A DNA stretch of 64,000 nucleotides from Clostridium sp. KNHs205 (GCF_000702945.1 NZ_JNLE01000003.1:2775501-2839500), one strand, 5' to 3'. Shown: positions 7,973-17,319, numbered from the stretch's first letter. Notes: a model not told the origin generated them from the letters alone. Numbers and translations are program-made.

Positions 7973-10900
7973 ATGAAGATTATATTGAAAAAAACTATGT
8001 CAATTTTTCTGTCTTTGACCTTAATACTTGGACTTGCAAATGTTAATACCTTGGTTGCCCAAGCAGATACTTTTGAGGGAGGAATAACAACTTTTGATAA
8101 TATTACGAATCAATGGGATTATTACCTGACTGACCAAAATGGAAAATCGGCAAAGAATGGATTAAGTGCTTTAAATGTAAATGGCTATGATTTTACCGTT
8201 ACTTCTAACAGCAATGAGGCGGATACATATCTCTCCGTTTCGAAATTACAGGTAGGAAGCGGGGTTGCTTATTATCTGTCAGCATTTATACGGAATAACC
8301 CTGTTATACCCGGTATGCCTGGTATGGAATCTAATAAATATCTGGAAAAATTATCAGCCTCCTGGAACAATAAAAGCAGTTTTGATCTCGATTCTATTGA
8401 AGTAGCAGCCGGTAATAAAGATTCTTCGTTTTTTGAATTGACACTGACAGGATGTAAAGGCGGTAATCCTGTGCCAGGTGCCGTACTAAAGAAAGAGGTA
8501 CAATCCAGGGCGTATTTAAATGGTAATAATGTCGTATTTGATGTATCAGATAATAGTGCTTTCGATGGTATAGATTCTTTTCAGATAACTGCTGAGCAGT
8601 CTGCAAAAATGAATTTTGGAGTTGCTATAAAAAGCATTACAGCCTATAAACATCAGGAAAGTACTTCTGATGATGAGTTGTCTGTTGCCAAGTCAGTAAT
8701 AGAAGCTTATCAGGGTACAAGTGGTAATCTAACCGCAGAGGTGGATGAGGAAAGCGGAATAATAACAGTAACCGGTGATGTGAAAGGTGCTGATAAGATT
8801 CTAACGCTGAATATTCCAAAAGACGTAAAAATAATCTGGAAAGCAGCCGTAGAAAGTTCACCTGATTATACAGGTGATTTAATAAACCTTGAGGGCGAAG
8901 GAAAATTTGAAGTAGCTCAGGGCGGAAAATTAACGATGAACGGCGGAGGAAATGTAATAAACTCCGGAGAAAGTATAGCAGAAGTACGCATTAATGGCGG
9001 TAACATATATACAGCGGCTGGATATGCTATAAAAGCCATTGGTGAAAATACATATGTAACAATTAATTCCGGTTCTGTAAGCTGCTATGACGGAACTGCT
9101 ATAACAACAACTGGTGCAAATTCAGTTGTAACTATTTATAACGGAGTTGTGAATGTTGAGAAAGGAACAGCAATCTCTACGAAACGCAATGTTATTATGT
9201 ATGACGGATTAGTAAATGCAACCACAGGAACAGCAATATCTACAGTTAGTGGTGTTTATGCCTATAACGGAACAATCAGCAGCAGAGTAGGAGATACTAT
9301 TATTGCTGAAAGGGATTTATATATTCAGGGAAAAGCAAAGGTTATAGCTGCGTCAGGTTCTGCAGTTAATGTAAAAGGCAGCAGTTCAAAAATCAATTTA
9401 AGCGGCGGACTGTTATTCTCCTACTATAATCCTGCTTTAGATATAAGTGCATATAAAACACCTGATAATCCCGAAGGTCTGTTAAATACCAATGGTGTAA
9501 TAATAGAATGGGATCAGAGCGCAGGAACACGTACCTATGCGGCGGGTACATCTGATGATATCCGTTTTATGCCGGATAACGCAACAGCAAACTGGGATAT
9601 TGTAGATGGTATATCAGGTATCACAGCAGTGTATAAGGGGAATTTATACTTTATACCCGTAGGTGATGTAACGGTTGTAACTGAACCGGATAATTCTGTT
9701 TCGGTTAATTCCGTAACAATAAAAAATCCTCCGGTTAAAACCTCATATGGCGTTGGTGATATACTTGATCTTACCGGCCTTGTGGTTACATTAAATAAAA
9801 GTGACGGTTTAAGTGAGGATATACCCTTTGATGAGTTTTCAGCCAGGGGAATCACAACAAATCCGGTGAATGGATATACGCTGACGAAAGAAACCTCAGT
9901 GGTTGTGATCACTTATACCAAAGATAATAAATCAGCATATCAAAATCTCACAATTAGTAATCCTGGCATACCGACAACAACACCTGAACCAACAGCAACG
10001 CCTGAACCAACAGCAACGCCGGAACCGACAGCAACGCCTGAACCAACAGCAACACCGGAACCAACAGCAACACCGGAACCAACAGCAACGCCGGAACCAA
10101 CAGCAACCCCGGAACCGACAGTAACCCCGGAACCGACAACAACACCAGCACCGACTGCAACACCAGAAAACCCAGCCACAGGTACAGAGCAGATTATAGT
10201 TGATGTGAAAAAAGGCGATACCGAGGCAGCAGCAACTCAAATTACAATTGACAGAACAACAAATGCAAACGGAGAGAAGTCTGATAAGGTAAACTATCAG
10301 AAGGAGAAAGCTGCTGAGACAGTACAGAAACTCAAAGCGGAGGGTAAGGATACCGCAAGAATAGTTATTCCGGATGAGAAGGATGAGGTATCTGAAACCA
10401 CTGTCAATATACCTGTAGCTGCAGTAAAAACATTAGCGGAGGGTAAGATTAATCTGCAGATTGACACGGAAGAAGCAAAGATCAGTCTTTCTAAAGACAG
10501 TATTGCAGATATTAATAACAAATTATCGGAGGATTTGTATTTCCATCTGGTTCCGGTAAAGAAGGAAGAGGAAAAGAAGGCTGTTATAAGTCAGGCAAAG
10601 CAGGAAGCTGCATTAGTTAGCAGGAATGCAAACAGCACGGTATCTATTATTGGAAATCCTGTTACTATAGAAACTAACATGCCCTCTGCCAGTACAGACA
10701 TCATCCTGCCCTTAACCGGTGTAGAAATTCCTGTCAAAACTGCAGAAAGACAGGCCTTGTTAAAGCAGCTGGCAGTATATATCGTGCATTCTGACGGTGA
10801 TAAGGAACTGGTACAGGGAGAACTTGTTGAATATAAAGAAGGGGTTTACGGAATACGCTTCCGAATTAACAAATTTAGTACCTTTTCTGTAGTTAAAACA

Positions 10901-11701
10901 GATGCTTTTATAAAATCATCAGAAAAAGATATTATAAGCTTAACAACTCCTTCAAAGGCAGTAATCAACGAAAATACAATTACAGCAACAGTTTCAAATG
11001 AAGTAAGCAGCCTTAAGGTAAAAGCTGCTGTAAGCGACAAAGCAGAATGGAAACTGTATCTGGATAAAGACTTAAAGAAAGAAGCTGCTGACAGCAAATT
11101 AAAGCTCACTACCGGTGTAAACACAAGTTATATTAAGGTAACTGCTGAAGATAAAACTACAAAAATCTATAAATTAGAAATTGTAAGAAATAAATCTGCC
11201 AAAGCCGATATAACTCAGCTTAAAGTACCGGAGAAGGCTAAGATAAAAGGGCAGACCATCACTGCTTCGGTAGCATACCAAAAGTCTACTCTGACGGTAA
11301 AAGCTGCCGTAAGCAGCAAAGCTGCCTTAAAGTTCTACAGCGATAAGAGCTTAAAGAAAGAAATCTCAAAGAATAAGATTAAGCTGCAAGTAGGCGTAAA
11401 TACAGTATATCTTAAAGTAACAGCTGAGGACGGAAAAACCGTCAAAGTATATACCCTTAAGATAACCCGTAAAGGACAGGATTATAACAGCCATATAAGA
11501 CTGGGCGTAATCGGAAGCGAAACATATGCAAAGAAAGTTGCTGAGATATTTGAGCAGGATTATGACAGTGCTAATGCAGAGGTTAGGAAAGCAGGGAAAT
11601 ATTATCTTGTAACCATGGATTTTAAGAACAATGCAGAAGCAAAAAGAGCCTGCGAGGATATGATTCGCCGTCAGTATATAATCAACTATTATTTTGATTA
11701 A
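7973..11701 (+). CDS. Large secreted surface protein: beta-helix, Ig-like, TPEPTA linker, cadherin-like repeats, SPOR-like end
   Basis: A 1242-residue protein with a strong AAAGGAGGA site and a signal peptide ending near AQA (about residue 31). After an N-terminal domain, residues about 260-490 show NG..V...G.AI.. repeats typical of right-handed beta-helices. An Ig-like domain follows (about 580-662, VKTSYGVGDILDLTGLVVTL), then 11 copies of a PTATPE-like hexapeptide (667-732) as an extended linker. Two similar cadherin-like beta-sandwich repeats follow (about 985-1070 and 1080-1165), then a C-terminal segment resembling SPOR domains (RLGVIGSETYAKKVAEIFEQ). No LPxTG motif or S-layer homology domain is visible, so the anchoring route is unclear. 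Probably a wall-spanning adhesin or carbohydrate-contacting protein; the function is unknown. Confidence 0.75.
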   Translation: MKIILKKTMSIFLSLTLILGLANVNTLVAQADTFEGGITTFDNITNQWDYYLTDQNGKSAKNGLSALNVNGYDFTVTSNSNEADTYLSVSKLQVGSGVAYYLSAFIRNNPVIPGMPGMESNKYLEKLSASWNNKSSFDLDSIEVAAGNKDSSFFELTLTGCKGGNPVPGAVLKKEVQSRAYLNGNNVVFDVSDNSAFDGIDSFQITAEQSAKMNFGVAIKSITAYKHQESTSDDELSVAKSVIEAYQGTSGNLTAEVDEESGIITVTGDVKGADKILTLNIPKDVKIIWKAAVESSPDYTGDLINLEGEGKFEVAQGGKLTMNGGGNVINSGESIAEVRINGGNIYTAAGYAIKAIGENTYVTINSGSVSCYDGTAITTTGANSVVTIYNGVVNVEKGTAISTKRNVIMYDGLVNATTGTAISTVSGVYAYNGTISSRVGDTIIAERDLYIQGKAKVIAASGSAVNVKGSSSKINLSGGLLFSYYNPALDISAYKTPDNPEGLLNTNGVIIEWDQSAGTRTYAAGTSDDIRFMPDNATANWDIVDGISGITAVYKGNLYFIPVGDVTVVTEPDNSVSVNSVTIKNPPVKTSYGVGDILDLTGLVVTLNKSDGLSEDIPFDEFSARGITTNPVNGYTLTKETSVVVITYTKDNKSAYQNLTISNPGIPTTTPEPTATPEPTATPEPTATPEPTATPEPTATPEPTATPEPTATPEPTVTPEPTTTPAPTATPENPATGTEQIIVDVKKGDTEAAATQITIDRTTNANGEKSDKVNYQKEKAAETVQKLKAEGKDTARIVIPDEKDEVSETTVNIPVAAVKTLAEGKINLQIDTEEAKISLSKDSIADINNKLSEDLYFHLVPVKKEEEKKAVISQAKQEAALVSRNANSTVSIIGNPVTIETNMPSASTDIILPLTGVEIPVKTAERQALLKQLAVYIVHSDGDKELVQGELVEYKEGVYGIRFRINKFSTFSVVKTDAFIKSSEKDIISLTTPSKAVINENTITATVSNEVSSLKVKAAVSDKAEWKLYLDKDLKKEAADSKLKLTTGVNTSYIKVTAEDKTTKIYKLEIVRNKSAKADITQLKVPEKAKIKGQTITASVAYQKSTLTVKAAVSSKAALKFYSDKSLKKEISKNKIKLQVGVNTVYLKVTAEDGKTVKVYTLKITRKGQDYNSHIRLGVIGSETYAKKVAEIFEQDYDSANAEVRKAGKYYLVTMDFKNNAEAKRACEDMIRRQYIINYYFD
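9971..10168 (+). repeat. 18-bp tandem repeat (11 units) coding the PTATPE linker
   Basis: Eleven 18-bp units, consensus CCAACAGCAACGCCGGAA, encode Pro-Thr-Ala-Thr-Pro-Glu hexapeptides. Seven units are exact at protein level; the others give PTTTPE, PTVTPE, PTTTPA and PTATPE. Third-position differences are scattered, so the array is not a recent amplification, but its length could vary between strains. Confidence 0.95.
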
Positions 11702-11756
11702 GAGCAACAGTAAGAGGTTATTGAGTATTGTGTAGCCTTAATGAAATTATGATTAG

Positions 11757-11843
11757 AGGACAAAACTTGGACTGTACCCCATACATTAGACGAAAAATCT
11801 AATGTATGGGGGCAGTTCAAGCTTTGTCCTTATTTTATTTTTT
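11757..11843 (+). terminator. Very long hairpin terminator after the surface-protein gene
   Basis: Arms of about 33 bases (11757-11790 and 11798-11830) pair with few mismatches and end in CATACATTAGA / TCTAATGTATG around a 7-base loop. TATTTTATTTTTT follows. Related arms occur at 28714-28764. Confidence 0.85.
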
Positions 11844-12180
11844 GTTGGAGAATTTGGTGTGAACTATTCGAAAAAGAGGTAATTAAGACAATGCTGTATC
11901 TTAATAATTTTTGTGTATAGTGTACAATTTTCACAAAAATTATGCTGCAGTTCCGTGGGCTGATTCAACAAAATTAACAAATTGAGTGAAAATTTACTTG
12001 CCAATAATATAGTATACTGTTACACTGTTCTCAGTAAGTTCGGCCGGACTTCTCATAAAGTTGAATACTGTTTCTTGCATTTCGGATTTAAGACAGTGGA
12101 GCAGGTAAATAATAAAGTATTAAGAAAACTTAACCCATAATTAGCCGAAATCGTAAATTTTTGAATAGAAGGAGATTAGT
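11844..12180 (+). promoter_or_regulatory. Leader and promoter region of the UvrA-like gene
   Basis: This gene-free stretch holds a perfect 12-bp inverted repeat (ATAATTTTTGTG 11904-11915, CACAAAAATTAT 11932-11943) and a plausible promoter, TTGAGT (11983-11988), 17 bp, then TAATAT (12006-12011). A leader of about 160 bases follows, containing an AAGTTCGGCCGGACTT palindrome near 12036-12051. The long leader suggests possible post-initiation control; nothing in it is recognisable as a known riboswitch. Confidence 0.45.
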
Positions 12181-14418
12181 ATGGAATATGAATATATTGA
12201 GATAGTTGGTGCGCGGGCAAATAATTTAAAAAATATAAGTCTGAAGATACCGAAGAAGAAAATAACGATCTTTACCGGGGTATCAGGTTCGGGCAAATCT
12301 TCAATCGTATTTGAAACTATTGCCCAGGAAGCGGGCAGACAATTAAATGAGACCTTCAGTAAATTCGTACAAGGCTTTTTGCCTAAATATGGACATCCGG
12401 AGGTTGATGCAATTGAAAATCTCTCCCTTGCAATTATTGTAGATCAAAAGAGGATTGGCGGGAACTCACGATCAACGTTGGGTACCATAACAGATATAAA
12501 TCCCCTGTTAAGACTGTTATTTTCAAGAATCGGTAAGCCGCATATCGGTCCTTCCTCTTATTTTTCCTTTAATGACCCTAACGGAATGTGCAAGACCTGT
12601 GAAGGTATTGGAAGGATAGTCACACTGGATATGGATAAAGCTTTGGACAAAGAAAAGTCCTTAAATGAAGGTGCTATTTTGCTGCCGGGATATAAACCAG
12701 GCTCCTGGCAATGGAAGGGTTATGCAGCAACAGGATTTTTTGACTGTGATAAGAAAATAAAGGATTACACAGAAAAAGAATATGATAAACTCGTTTATTG
12801 CAAACCGATTAAGCTCAATTCCACTGTTATGGAGGGGATAAATACCACTTATGCAGGCCTTGCCGAGAAATTCATTATGCAGTATGTCAAAACCGAATAT
12901 GAGAAATCCGAGGCTTCTCAGAAGAAAATATCAGGTTTCACCATGGAACAGCAGTGTCCTGATTGCGGAGGAAAACGTTACAACGAAAATGTTCTGTCTG
13001 CGAAGATTCAGGGATATTCTATTGCAGAGCTGACAGCTCTTCAGGTAGATGAGCTTCTTAAGGTGATTCAACAGATAAAAGAGGAAAGTGTTAAGCCGAT
13101 TATTGTTAATTTAACGGAGCGTTTAAATGATCTGATACAAATCGGTCTTGATTATGTAAGTCTGGACAGGGAGACTTCCACCCTTTCCGGAGGTGAATCA
13201 CAAAGAGTTAAAATGGTTAAACACCTGACAAGCAGCCTGACAGATGTAATGTATATTTTTGATGAACCAAGTATCGGACTGCACCCAAGAGATGTGCACA
13301 GATTGAACGAACTGCTGGTAAAGTTAAGGGATAAAGGAAATACCGTGATTGTTGTAGAGCATGATCCCGATGTAATAAAAGTTGCCGACTATATTGTTGA
13401 TGTGGGACCAAAAGCCGGTACGAAAGGCGGAAATATAACCTTTGAAGGCAGCTATGAGAACCTGTTGAAATCAGACACCCTTACCGGAGAATATATAGGA
13501 AGAAGCCTGCCAATTAAGAGTAGTCCAAGGCTCAGCAAAGAATTTCTGGAAACGAAAAAGAGCAGCTTGCACAATCTGAAGAATGTAAGTTTGAAAATAC
13601 CAAAAGGAATATTCACCGTTGTAACCGGGGTTGCAGGCTCTGGTAAGTCCACTCTTGTAAATGGGGTCTTTGCCAAAGAATATAAAGATGCTGTTATAAT
13701 CGATCAATCCGCTGTCAGTGCGAATCTGCGCTCCAATCCGGCTACTTTTACAGGTATCATGGATCATATCAGAAAATTATTTGCTGATGAAAACAAAGTA
13801 AGTGCCGGATTATTCAGTTATAATTCTGAAGGTGCCTGTGAAGCTTGTAAAGGGAGAGGTTTTATTGAAACCGATCTTTCCTTTATGGATTCTGTTGAGA
13901 CTACTTGTGAGGAATGCGGCGGAAAACGGTTTAAACAGGAGGTACTTGAATATAAGTACAATGGTAAGTCCATTGTTGGAGTACTTGATATGACCATTGC
14001 AGACGCTGTGGAATTCTTCAGCCAAAAGGAAATCCGGAACAAGTTAAAGTATATTGTAGAGGTAGGCTTACATTACATGACCCTGGGTCAGCCGTTGGAT
14101 ACTCTTTCCGGCGGTGAATGCCAGCGTCTTAAACTTGCAAAGGAATTAAGCCAGAAGGGTAATATCTATATTATGGACGAGCCGACAACGGGTCTGCATA
14201 TGTCTGATATAACCAGTATTCTTAATATCATCAATCGTCTTGTAGAGAAAGGGAACACGGTCATTGTTATTGAACATAACCTGGATGTCATTAGAAATGC
14301 TGACTGGATTATTGATGTAGGAGTTGAAGGCGGAAGTAAAGGCGGACAGATTCTTTTTGAAGGGACAGCAAAGGATTTAAAAGGCTGCAAAGAGTCAATA
14401 ACAGCTAAATACCTGTAA
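12181..14418 (+). CDS. Short UvrA-like ABC protein (UvrA2/DrrC-type, drug-resistance candidate)
   Basis: A 745-residue soluble protein with two ABC modules of the UvrA kind. Walker A motifs are GVSGSGKS (33-40) and GVAGSGKS in the second half. Signature motifs are LSGGESQRV and LSGGECQRL; Walker B motifs are IFDEPS and IMDEPTT. Zinc-type CxxC pairs are present in each half (CKTC/CPDC and CEAC/CEEC). UvrA itself is about 940 residues; the missing part corresponds to insertions such as the UvrB-binding region, so a role in standard excision repair is unlikely. Short UvrA relatives include DrrC-like self-resistance proteins for DNA-binding drugs. It has a good AGAAGGAG site and lies next to a MerR-controlled exporter, which supports a defence role (inference). 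Confidence 0.82.
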   Translation: MEYEYIEIVGARANNLKNISLKIPKKKITIFTGVSGSGKSSIVFETIAQEAGRQLNETFSKFVQGFLPKYGHPEVDAIENLSLAIIVDQKRIGGNSRSTLGTITDINPLLRLLFSRIGKPHIGPSSYFSFNDPNGMCKTCEGIGRIVTLDMDKALDKEKSLNEGAILLPGYKPGSWQWKGYAATGFFDCDKKIKDYTEKEYDKLVYCKPIKLNSTVMEGINTTYAGLAEKFIMQYVKTEYEKSEASQKKISGFTMEQQCPDCGGKRYNENVLSAKIQGYSIAELTALQVDELLKVIQQIKEESVKPIIVNLTERLNDLIQIGLDYVSLDRETSTLSGGESQRVKMVKHLTSSLTDVMYIFDEPSIGLHPRDVHRLNELLVKLRDKGNTVIVVEHDPDVIKVADYIVDVGPKAGTKGGNITFEGSYENLLKSDTLTGEYIGRSLPIKSSPRLSKEFLETKKSSLHNLKNVSLKIPKGIFTVVTGVAGSGKSTLVNGVFAKEYKDAVIIDQSAVSANLRSNPATFTGIMDHIRKLFADENKVSAGLFSYNSEGACEACKGRGFIETDLSFMDSVETTCEECGGKRFKQEVLEYKYNGKSIVGVLDMTIADAVEFFSQKEIRNKLKYIVEVGLHYMTLGQPLDTLSGGECQRLKLAKELSQKGNIYIMDEPTTGLHMSDITSILNIINRLVEKGNTVIVIEHNLDVIRNADWIIDVGVEGGSKGGQILFEGTAKDLKGCKESITAKYL

Positions 14419-14472
14419 CTGACAGTCTAATTTAATCTTGTAAGAAAAAAAGAGAGGGCCAAGCTTAGAGAA

Positions 14473-14547
14473 ATAAGCGTATCGTTCACAATGATCGATA
14501 CGCTTATTTATACTCCCTGTCGCAATGGACAGGGAGTGATAAATAAG
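14473..14547 (+). other. Two overlapping hairpins between the UvrA-like and MerR genes
   Basis: ATAAGCGTATCG (14473-14484) pairs with CGATACGCTTAT (14496-14507). ACTCCCTGTC pairs with GACAGGGAGT (14512-14537), and that stem can extend outward with CTTATTTAT (from 14503) and ATAAATAAG (to 14547). The two stems compete for 14503-14507. There is no long U-run, so simple termination is uncertain. Confidence 0.55.
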
Positions 14548-14613
14548 AAAACACCTGACGCAACAAAGCAGATAACCAACAGACAAAAATGTATAGAATT
14601 TGTGGGAAGGCCC

Positions 14614-14644
14614 TTGACTCTAGCATGATGTTATAGTTTACAAT
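14614..14644 (+). promoter_or_regulatory. MerR-type promoter of the MerR regulator gene
   Basis: TTGACT (14614-14619), a 19-bp spacer, and TACAAT (14639-14644). It begins TTGACTCTAGCA, the same 12 bases as the promoter at 15568, which points to autoregulation by the adjacent MerR protein. Confidence 0.75.
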
Positions 14645-14683
14645 AGTTAAATACAGTTAGCTTTTTCTCAAGGAGGTGAGAAT

Positions 14684-15502
14684 ATGCTCAAAATCGGAGA
14701 TTTTTCTGCATTATCAAAGATTAGTATTTTTATGCTTCGGAACTACAATGAAATTGGATTGCTTATTCCAGCACATATTGACGAAGCTACAGGCTACCGC
14801 TATTACAGTGAAGAACAGCTTCCTATCGCTAATCGTATACAAGCTCTAAAAAGCATGGGGCTTGGGTTGTCCATTATTAAGGACATCTTATCAGAGTATA
14901 ATAATGAAGATAGCCTGAAACGATACCTGACCCTACAAGCGGCTCAAAAGCAGGAAGAGATTGAAACAATGCAAAAGCAATTGCTGTTGCTTCAAACCAC
15001 CATAAAGGGTCTTGACAACAGTTCCTCTATTTCCAGATTTAACATTGCTATTAAGGAACTTCCCAAAAGAAATGTGATAAGCTACCGCAGTACAATTGCC
15101 GCTTATAATCAGGAGGGTATTTTATGGAGGAAATTATCAAAGGAAATTAGGGAGCATAATATTCAGTTTGCTAATCCAAGTTACAACATTGCAATCTTCC
15201 ATAATGAAGGATTTGTTGAGCACGGAATTGATGTGGAAGTTCAGAGAGCCGTTGTGGGCAAATATAAAAGTACGGATATAGTAAAATTCAAAAGTGTCCC
15301 CGCTATCACCGCCGCAACATTGACATATAAGGGTGGTTATATTCAACTTAGCGAAGCAAATCAAGCAATTGCAAAATGGATTTCCGAAAACGGTTACGAG
15401 TTTGATGGTTCGATATTCAATATTTATCATGTTTCCCCTGAGACCGAACCCAATCCAGAAAATCTAATTACAGAAGTATGCTTTCCTATCAGAAACAAGT
15501 AA
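14684..15502 (+). CDS. MerR-family regulator with GyrI-like effector domain
   Basis: A 272-residue transcription factor with a strong AAGGAGGTGAG site. The N-terminal winged helix (LKIGDFSALSKISIFMLRNY, then GYRYYSEEQL) is typical of MerR. A dimerising helix with EETIETMQKQ-like composition follows (about 80-115). The C-terminal part (about 125-272) resembles the GyrI-like small-molecule binding domain of BmrR/BltR-type multidrug sensors, ending in LITEVCFPI. It sits 124 bp upstream of an ABC exporter with a matching 19-bp-spacer promoter, so it very probably activates that exporter when it binds a drug. The usual recognition-wing Thr/Tyr differ slightly (SIFMLRNYNEIG), which is within the family range. 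Confidence 0.9.
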   Translation: MLKIGDFSALSKISIFMLRNYNEIGLLIPAHIDEATGYRYYSEEQLPIANRIQALKSMGLGLSIIKDILSEYNNEDSLKRYLTLQAAQKQEEIETMQKQLLLLQTTIKGLDNSSSISRFNIAIKELPKRNVISYRSTIAAYNQEGILWRKLSKEIREHNIQFANPSYNIAIFHNEGFVEHGIDVEVQRAVVGKYKSTDIVKFKSVPAITAATLTYKGGYIQLSEANQAIAKWISENGYEFDGSIFNIYHVSPETEPNPENLITEVCFPIRNK

Positions 15503-15567
15503 TTTAATCCCTTTTATCGCTGCTGAAAAGGCAGCGATTTTTTGTTGAAAAAATCTACTTGTACCTA

Positions 15568-15598
15568 TTGACTCTAGCACTGTATGATACTGTACGCT
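15568..15598 (+). promoter_or_regulatory. MerR-type promoter of the ABC exporter operon
   Basis: TTGACT (15568-15573), a 19-bp spacer, and TACGCT (15593-15598), sharing TTGACTCTAGCA with the promoter of the MerR gene. The poor -10 and long spacing fit a promoter that is silent until the MerR protein untwists it. Confidence 0.75.
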
Positions 15599-15626
15599 TA
15601 GATCAAAGCGAAAAGGAGGTATAGAT

Positions 15627-16589
15627 TTGGAAGCAATTTCAGTTAGCAACCTATCAAAAGAATATGTAAGCGGTAAAAAGGCGCTTGACAATGTAAGCAT
15701 TTCAGTTTCAGCAGGAGAAATATTTTCATTGTTGGGGCCAAACGGAGCGGGTAAATCAACATTAATTAATATCCTGACTACGTTCCTAAAACCCACAAGT
15801 GGGCAGGTATCAGTTCTAGGTCATGATGTTCAAACAGAACAAAATGCTGTTCGTGCCGATATTGCCTGCGTTGCTCAAAAGGTATCCATTGACGATCATT
15901 TGTCCCTGCGGGAAAATATGCTATTTCAGAGCCGACTTTACAAATTGGACAGAATGACCGCTACCAAACGTATGGAGACTCTCATTGCTGCATTTGCCCT
16001 GAAAGAATACGAGAAGTACAAGGTGACAGCATACTCCGGAGGAGTAAAAAGGCGTCTGGATATTGCCATGAGTATGATGTCATATCCCAAAATTCTATTT
16101 TTGGACGAGCCAACTGTTGGAATGGATATTGAATCACGAAAGGCCATGTGGGAAGTCGTTAAAACAATTAAATCTGAGTTTGGTACGACCGTTTTTTTGA
16201 CAACGCACTATTTGGAAGAAGCTGACATGCTTAGCGATTCAGTATGTATAATAAATAACGGACGTGAACTGGTACAGGATACACCGGAAGGCTTGCGTGA
16301 ACATACCCACAGAAATATGATTCGTATTGACTTGGATAATCCATCAAAGCTGCCGGAGTTAGAAGCGGTGATTTTAACTTTGCCGTTTATTAGGGGGATA
16401 AGACACGAGCAAAATACAATTTATGCATGTACTCACGATGCAAAAAAGGATTTTCACGATCTGAATCAATTCTTGTCAGACAAACAAATTCCTTACTCAT
16501 CAATTGGAGTTGTAACGCCCAGTCTTGATGACATTTTCCTGTCACTTATACAACAAAATGAGGAGGGCGTTCGTTATGCAAACTTATAA
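15627..16589 (+). CDS. ABC exporter ATP-binding protein (DrrA-type)
   Basis: A 320-residue ATPase starting at TTG 15627 behind AAAAGGAGGT. Motifs: Walker A GPNGAGKST, Q-loop in CVAQKV, signature YSGGVKRRLDIAMS, Walker B ILFLDEPTVGMD and the switch histidine in TTHYLEE. The C-terminal extension (about 230-320) is typical of DrrA/NodI-like drug exporters. The stop overlaps the permease start by 14 bp, so the two are translationally coupled. It should power efflux of a hydrophobic compound sensed by the upstream MerR protein. Confidence 0.92.
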   Translation: MEAISVSNLSKEYVSGKKALDNVSISVSAGEIFSLLGPNGAGKSTLINILTTFLKPTSGQVSVLGHDVQTEQNAVRADIACVAQKVSIDDHLSLRENMLFQSRLYKLDRMTATKRMETLIAAFALKEYEKYKVTAYSGGVKRRLDIAMSMMSYPKILFLDEPTVGMDIESRKAMWEVVKTIKSEFGTTVFLTTHYLEEADMLSDSVCIINNGRELVQDTPEGLREHTHRNMIRIDLDNPSKLPELEAVILTLPFIRGIRHEQNTIYACTHDAKKDFHDLNQFLSDKQIPYSSIGVVTPSLDDIFLSLIQQNEEGVRYANL

Positions 16590-17319
16590 CCTTTTTTGGA
16601 GAAGCGTGAAGTGGCGATTTCAAAATCCGGTAACAATTATTATGACATTAGTGCAGCCGCTTATATGGCTTCTGCTCTTCAGCACTATATTTAGTGGCAG
16701 TAAGTCCGAAGAAAATTACACAGCATTTATCTTGCCCGGTATCTTAGTTATGGGAGTTCTGTCTAGCTCCGGTGTAAGTGGAATTGCCAACTATTCATTA
16801 AAAACAGGGGGAAGCTTTTACCGAATTATGATTTCCCCGGTGAAAAGAAGCTCGATTATACTGGCTCATATTTTAGATGCTGCTGTCCTGTCATTTATCC
16901 AAATCACAATTTTAATGGGTATCGCTTTTCTCATGTCTGTACGAATTGCATTGGGGATAAGTGGAGTGCTGCTTATGGCTATAGTATTGTTCCTGACGGT
17001 AGCATTTGTGGCGGCAGTGTCTTATAGCATCAGCCTTACGCTGCCAGATGAAAATTCCTTTATAGCCTTTATAAACACTTTCACTTTACCATTGTTCTTT
17101 GTCAGTTCAGCATTAATGCCTTTTGAACAGCTTCATGGTGGGTTCCGAATTGCAGCAATTATTAATCCATTTACACATGTTATAAATAGCCTTAGAATGT
17201 TAGCACAAGAGGCAATAATTGATTGGCATCAGTTGTTTTCTACAGGAGGACTTCTCCTTGTCTTAGGTGCAATCAGCTTTGTTATAGCTGTCAATTCTTT
17301 AAGCAAAGAAAGTCATTGA
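16576..17319 (+). CDS. ABC-2 type permease of the drug exporter
   Basis: A 247-residue integral membrane protein with about six hydrophobic helices (LVQPLIWLLLFSTIF near 25-40, the last LLLVLGAISFVIAV), the layout of ABC-2/DrrB permeases. I choose ATG 16576, preceded by GAGGAGGG 10 bases upstream, over an upstream in-frame start at 16525 inside the ATPase gene. It partners the preceding ATPase. The signature region SSALMPFEQLHGGFRIAAIINPFTH is the conserved ABC-2 segment. Substrate unknown. Confidence 0.9.
   Translation: MQTYNLFWRSVKWRFQNPVTIIMTLVQPLIWLLLFSTIFSGSKSEENYTAFILPGILVMGVLSSSGVSGIANYSLKTGGSFYRIMISPVKRSSIILAHILDAAVLSFIQITILMGIAFLMSVRIALGISGVLLMAIVLFLTVAFVAAVSYSISLTLPDENSFIAFINTFTLPLFFVSSALMPFEQLHGGFRIAAIINPFTHVINSLRMLAQEAIIDWHQLFSTGGLLLVLGAISFVIAVNSLSKESH

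Noticed and set aside
7779..7976. Possible 65-residue gene between the response regulator and the surface protein
   Set aside because: Its first part is the terminator hairpin at 7777-7830, there is no ribosome site, and the product has no recognisable feature.
9932..10240. Several long minus-strand frames opposite the TPEPTA repeat
   Set aside because: Stop-free antisense frames are an automatic result of the 18-bp repeat; they give low-complexity products without ribosome sites.
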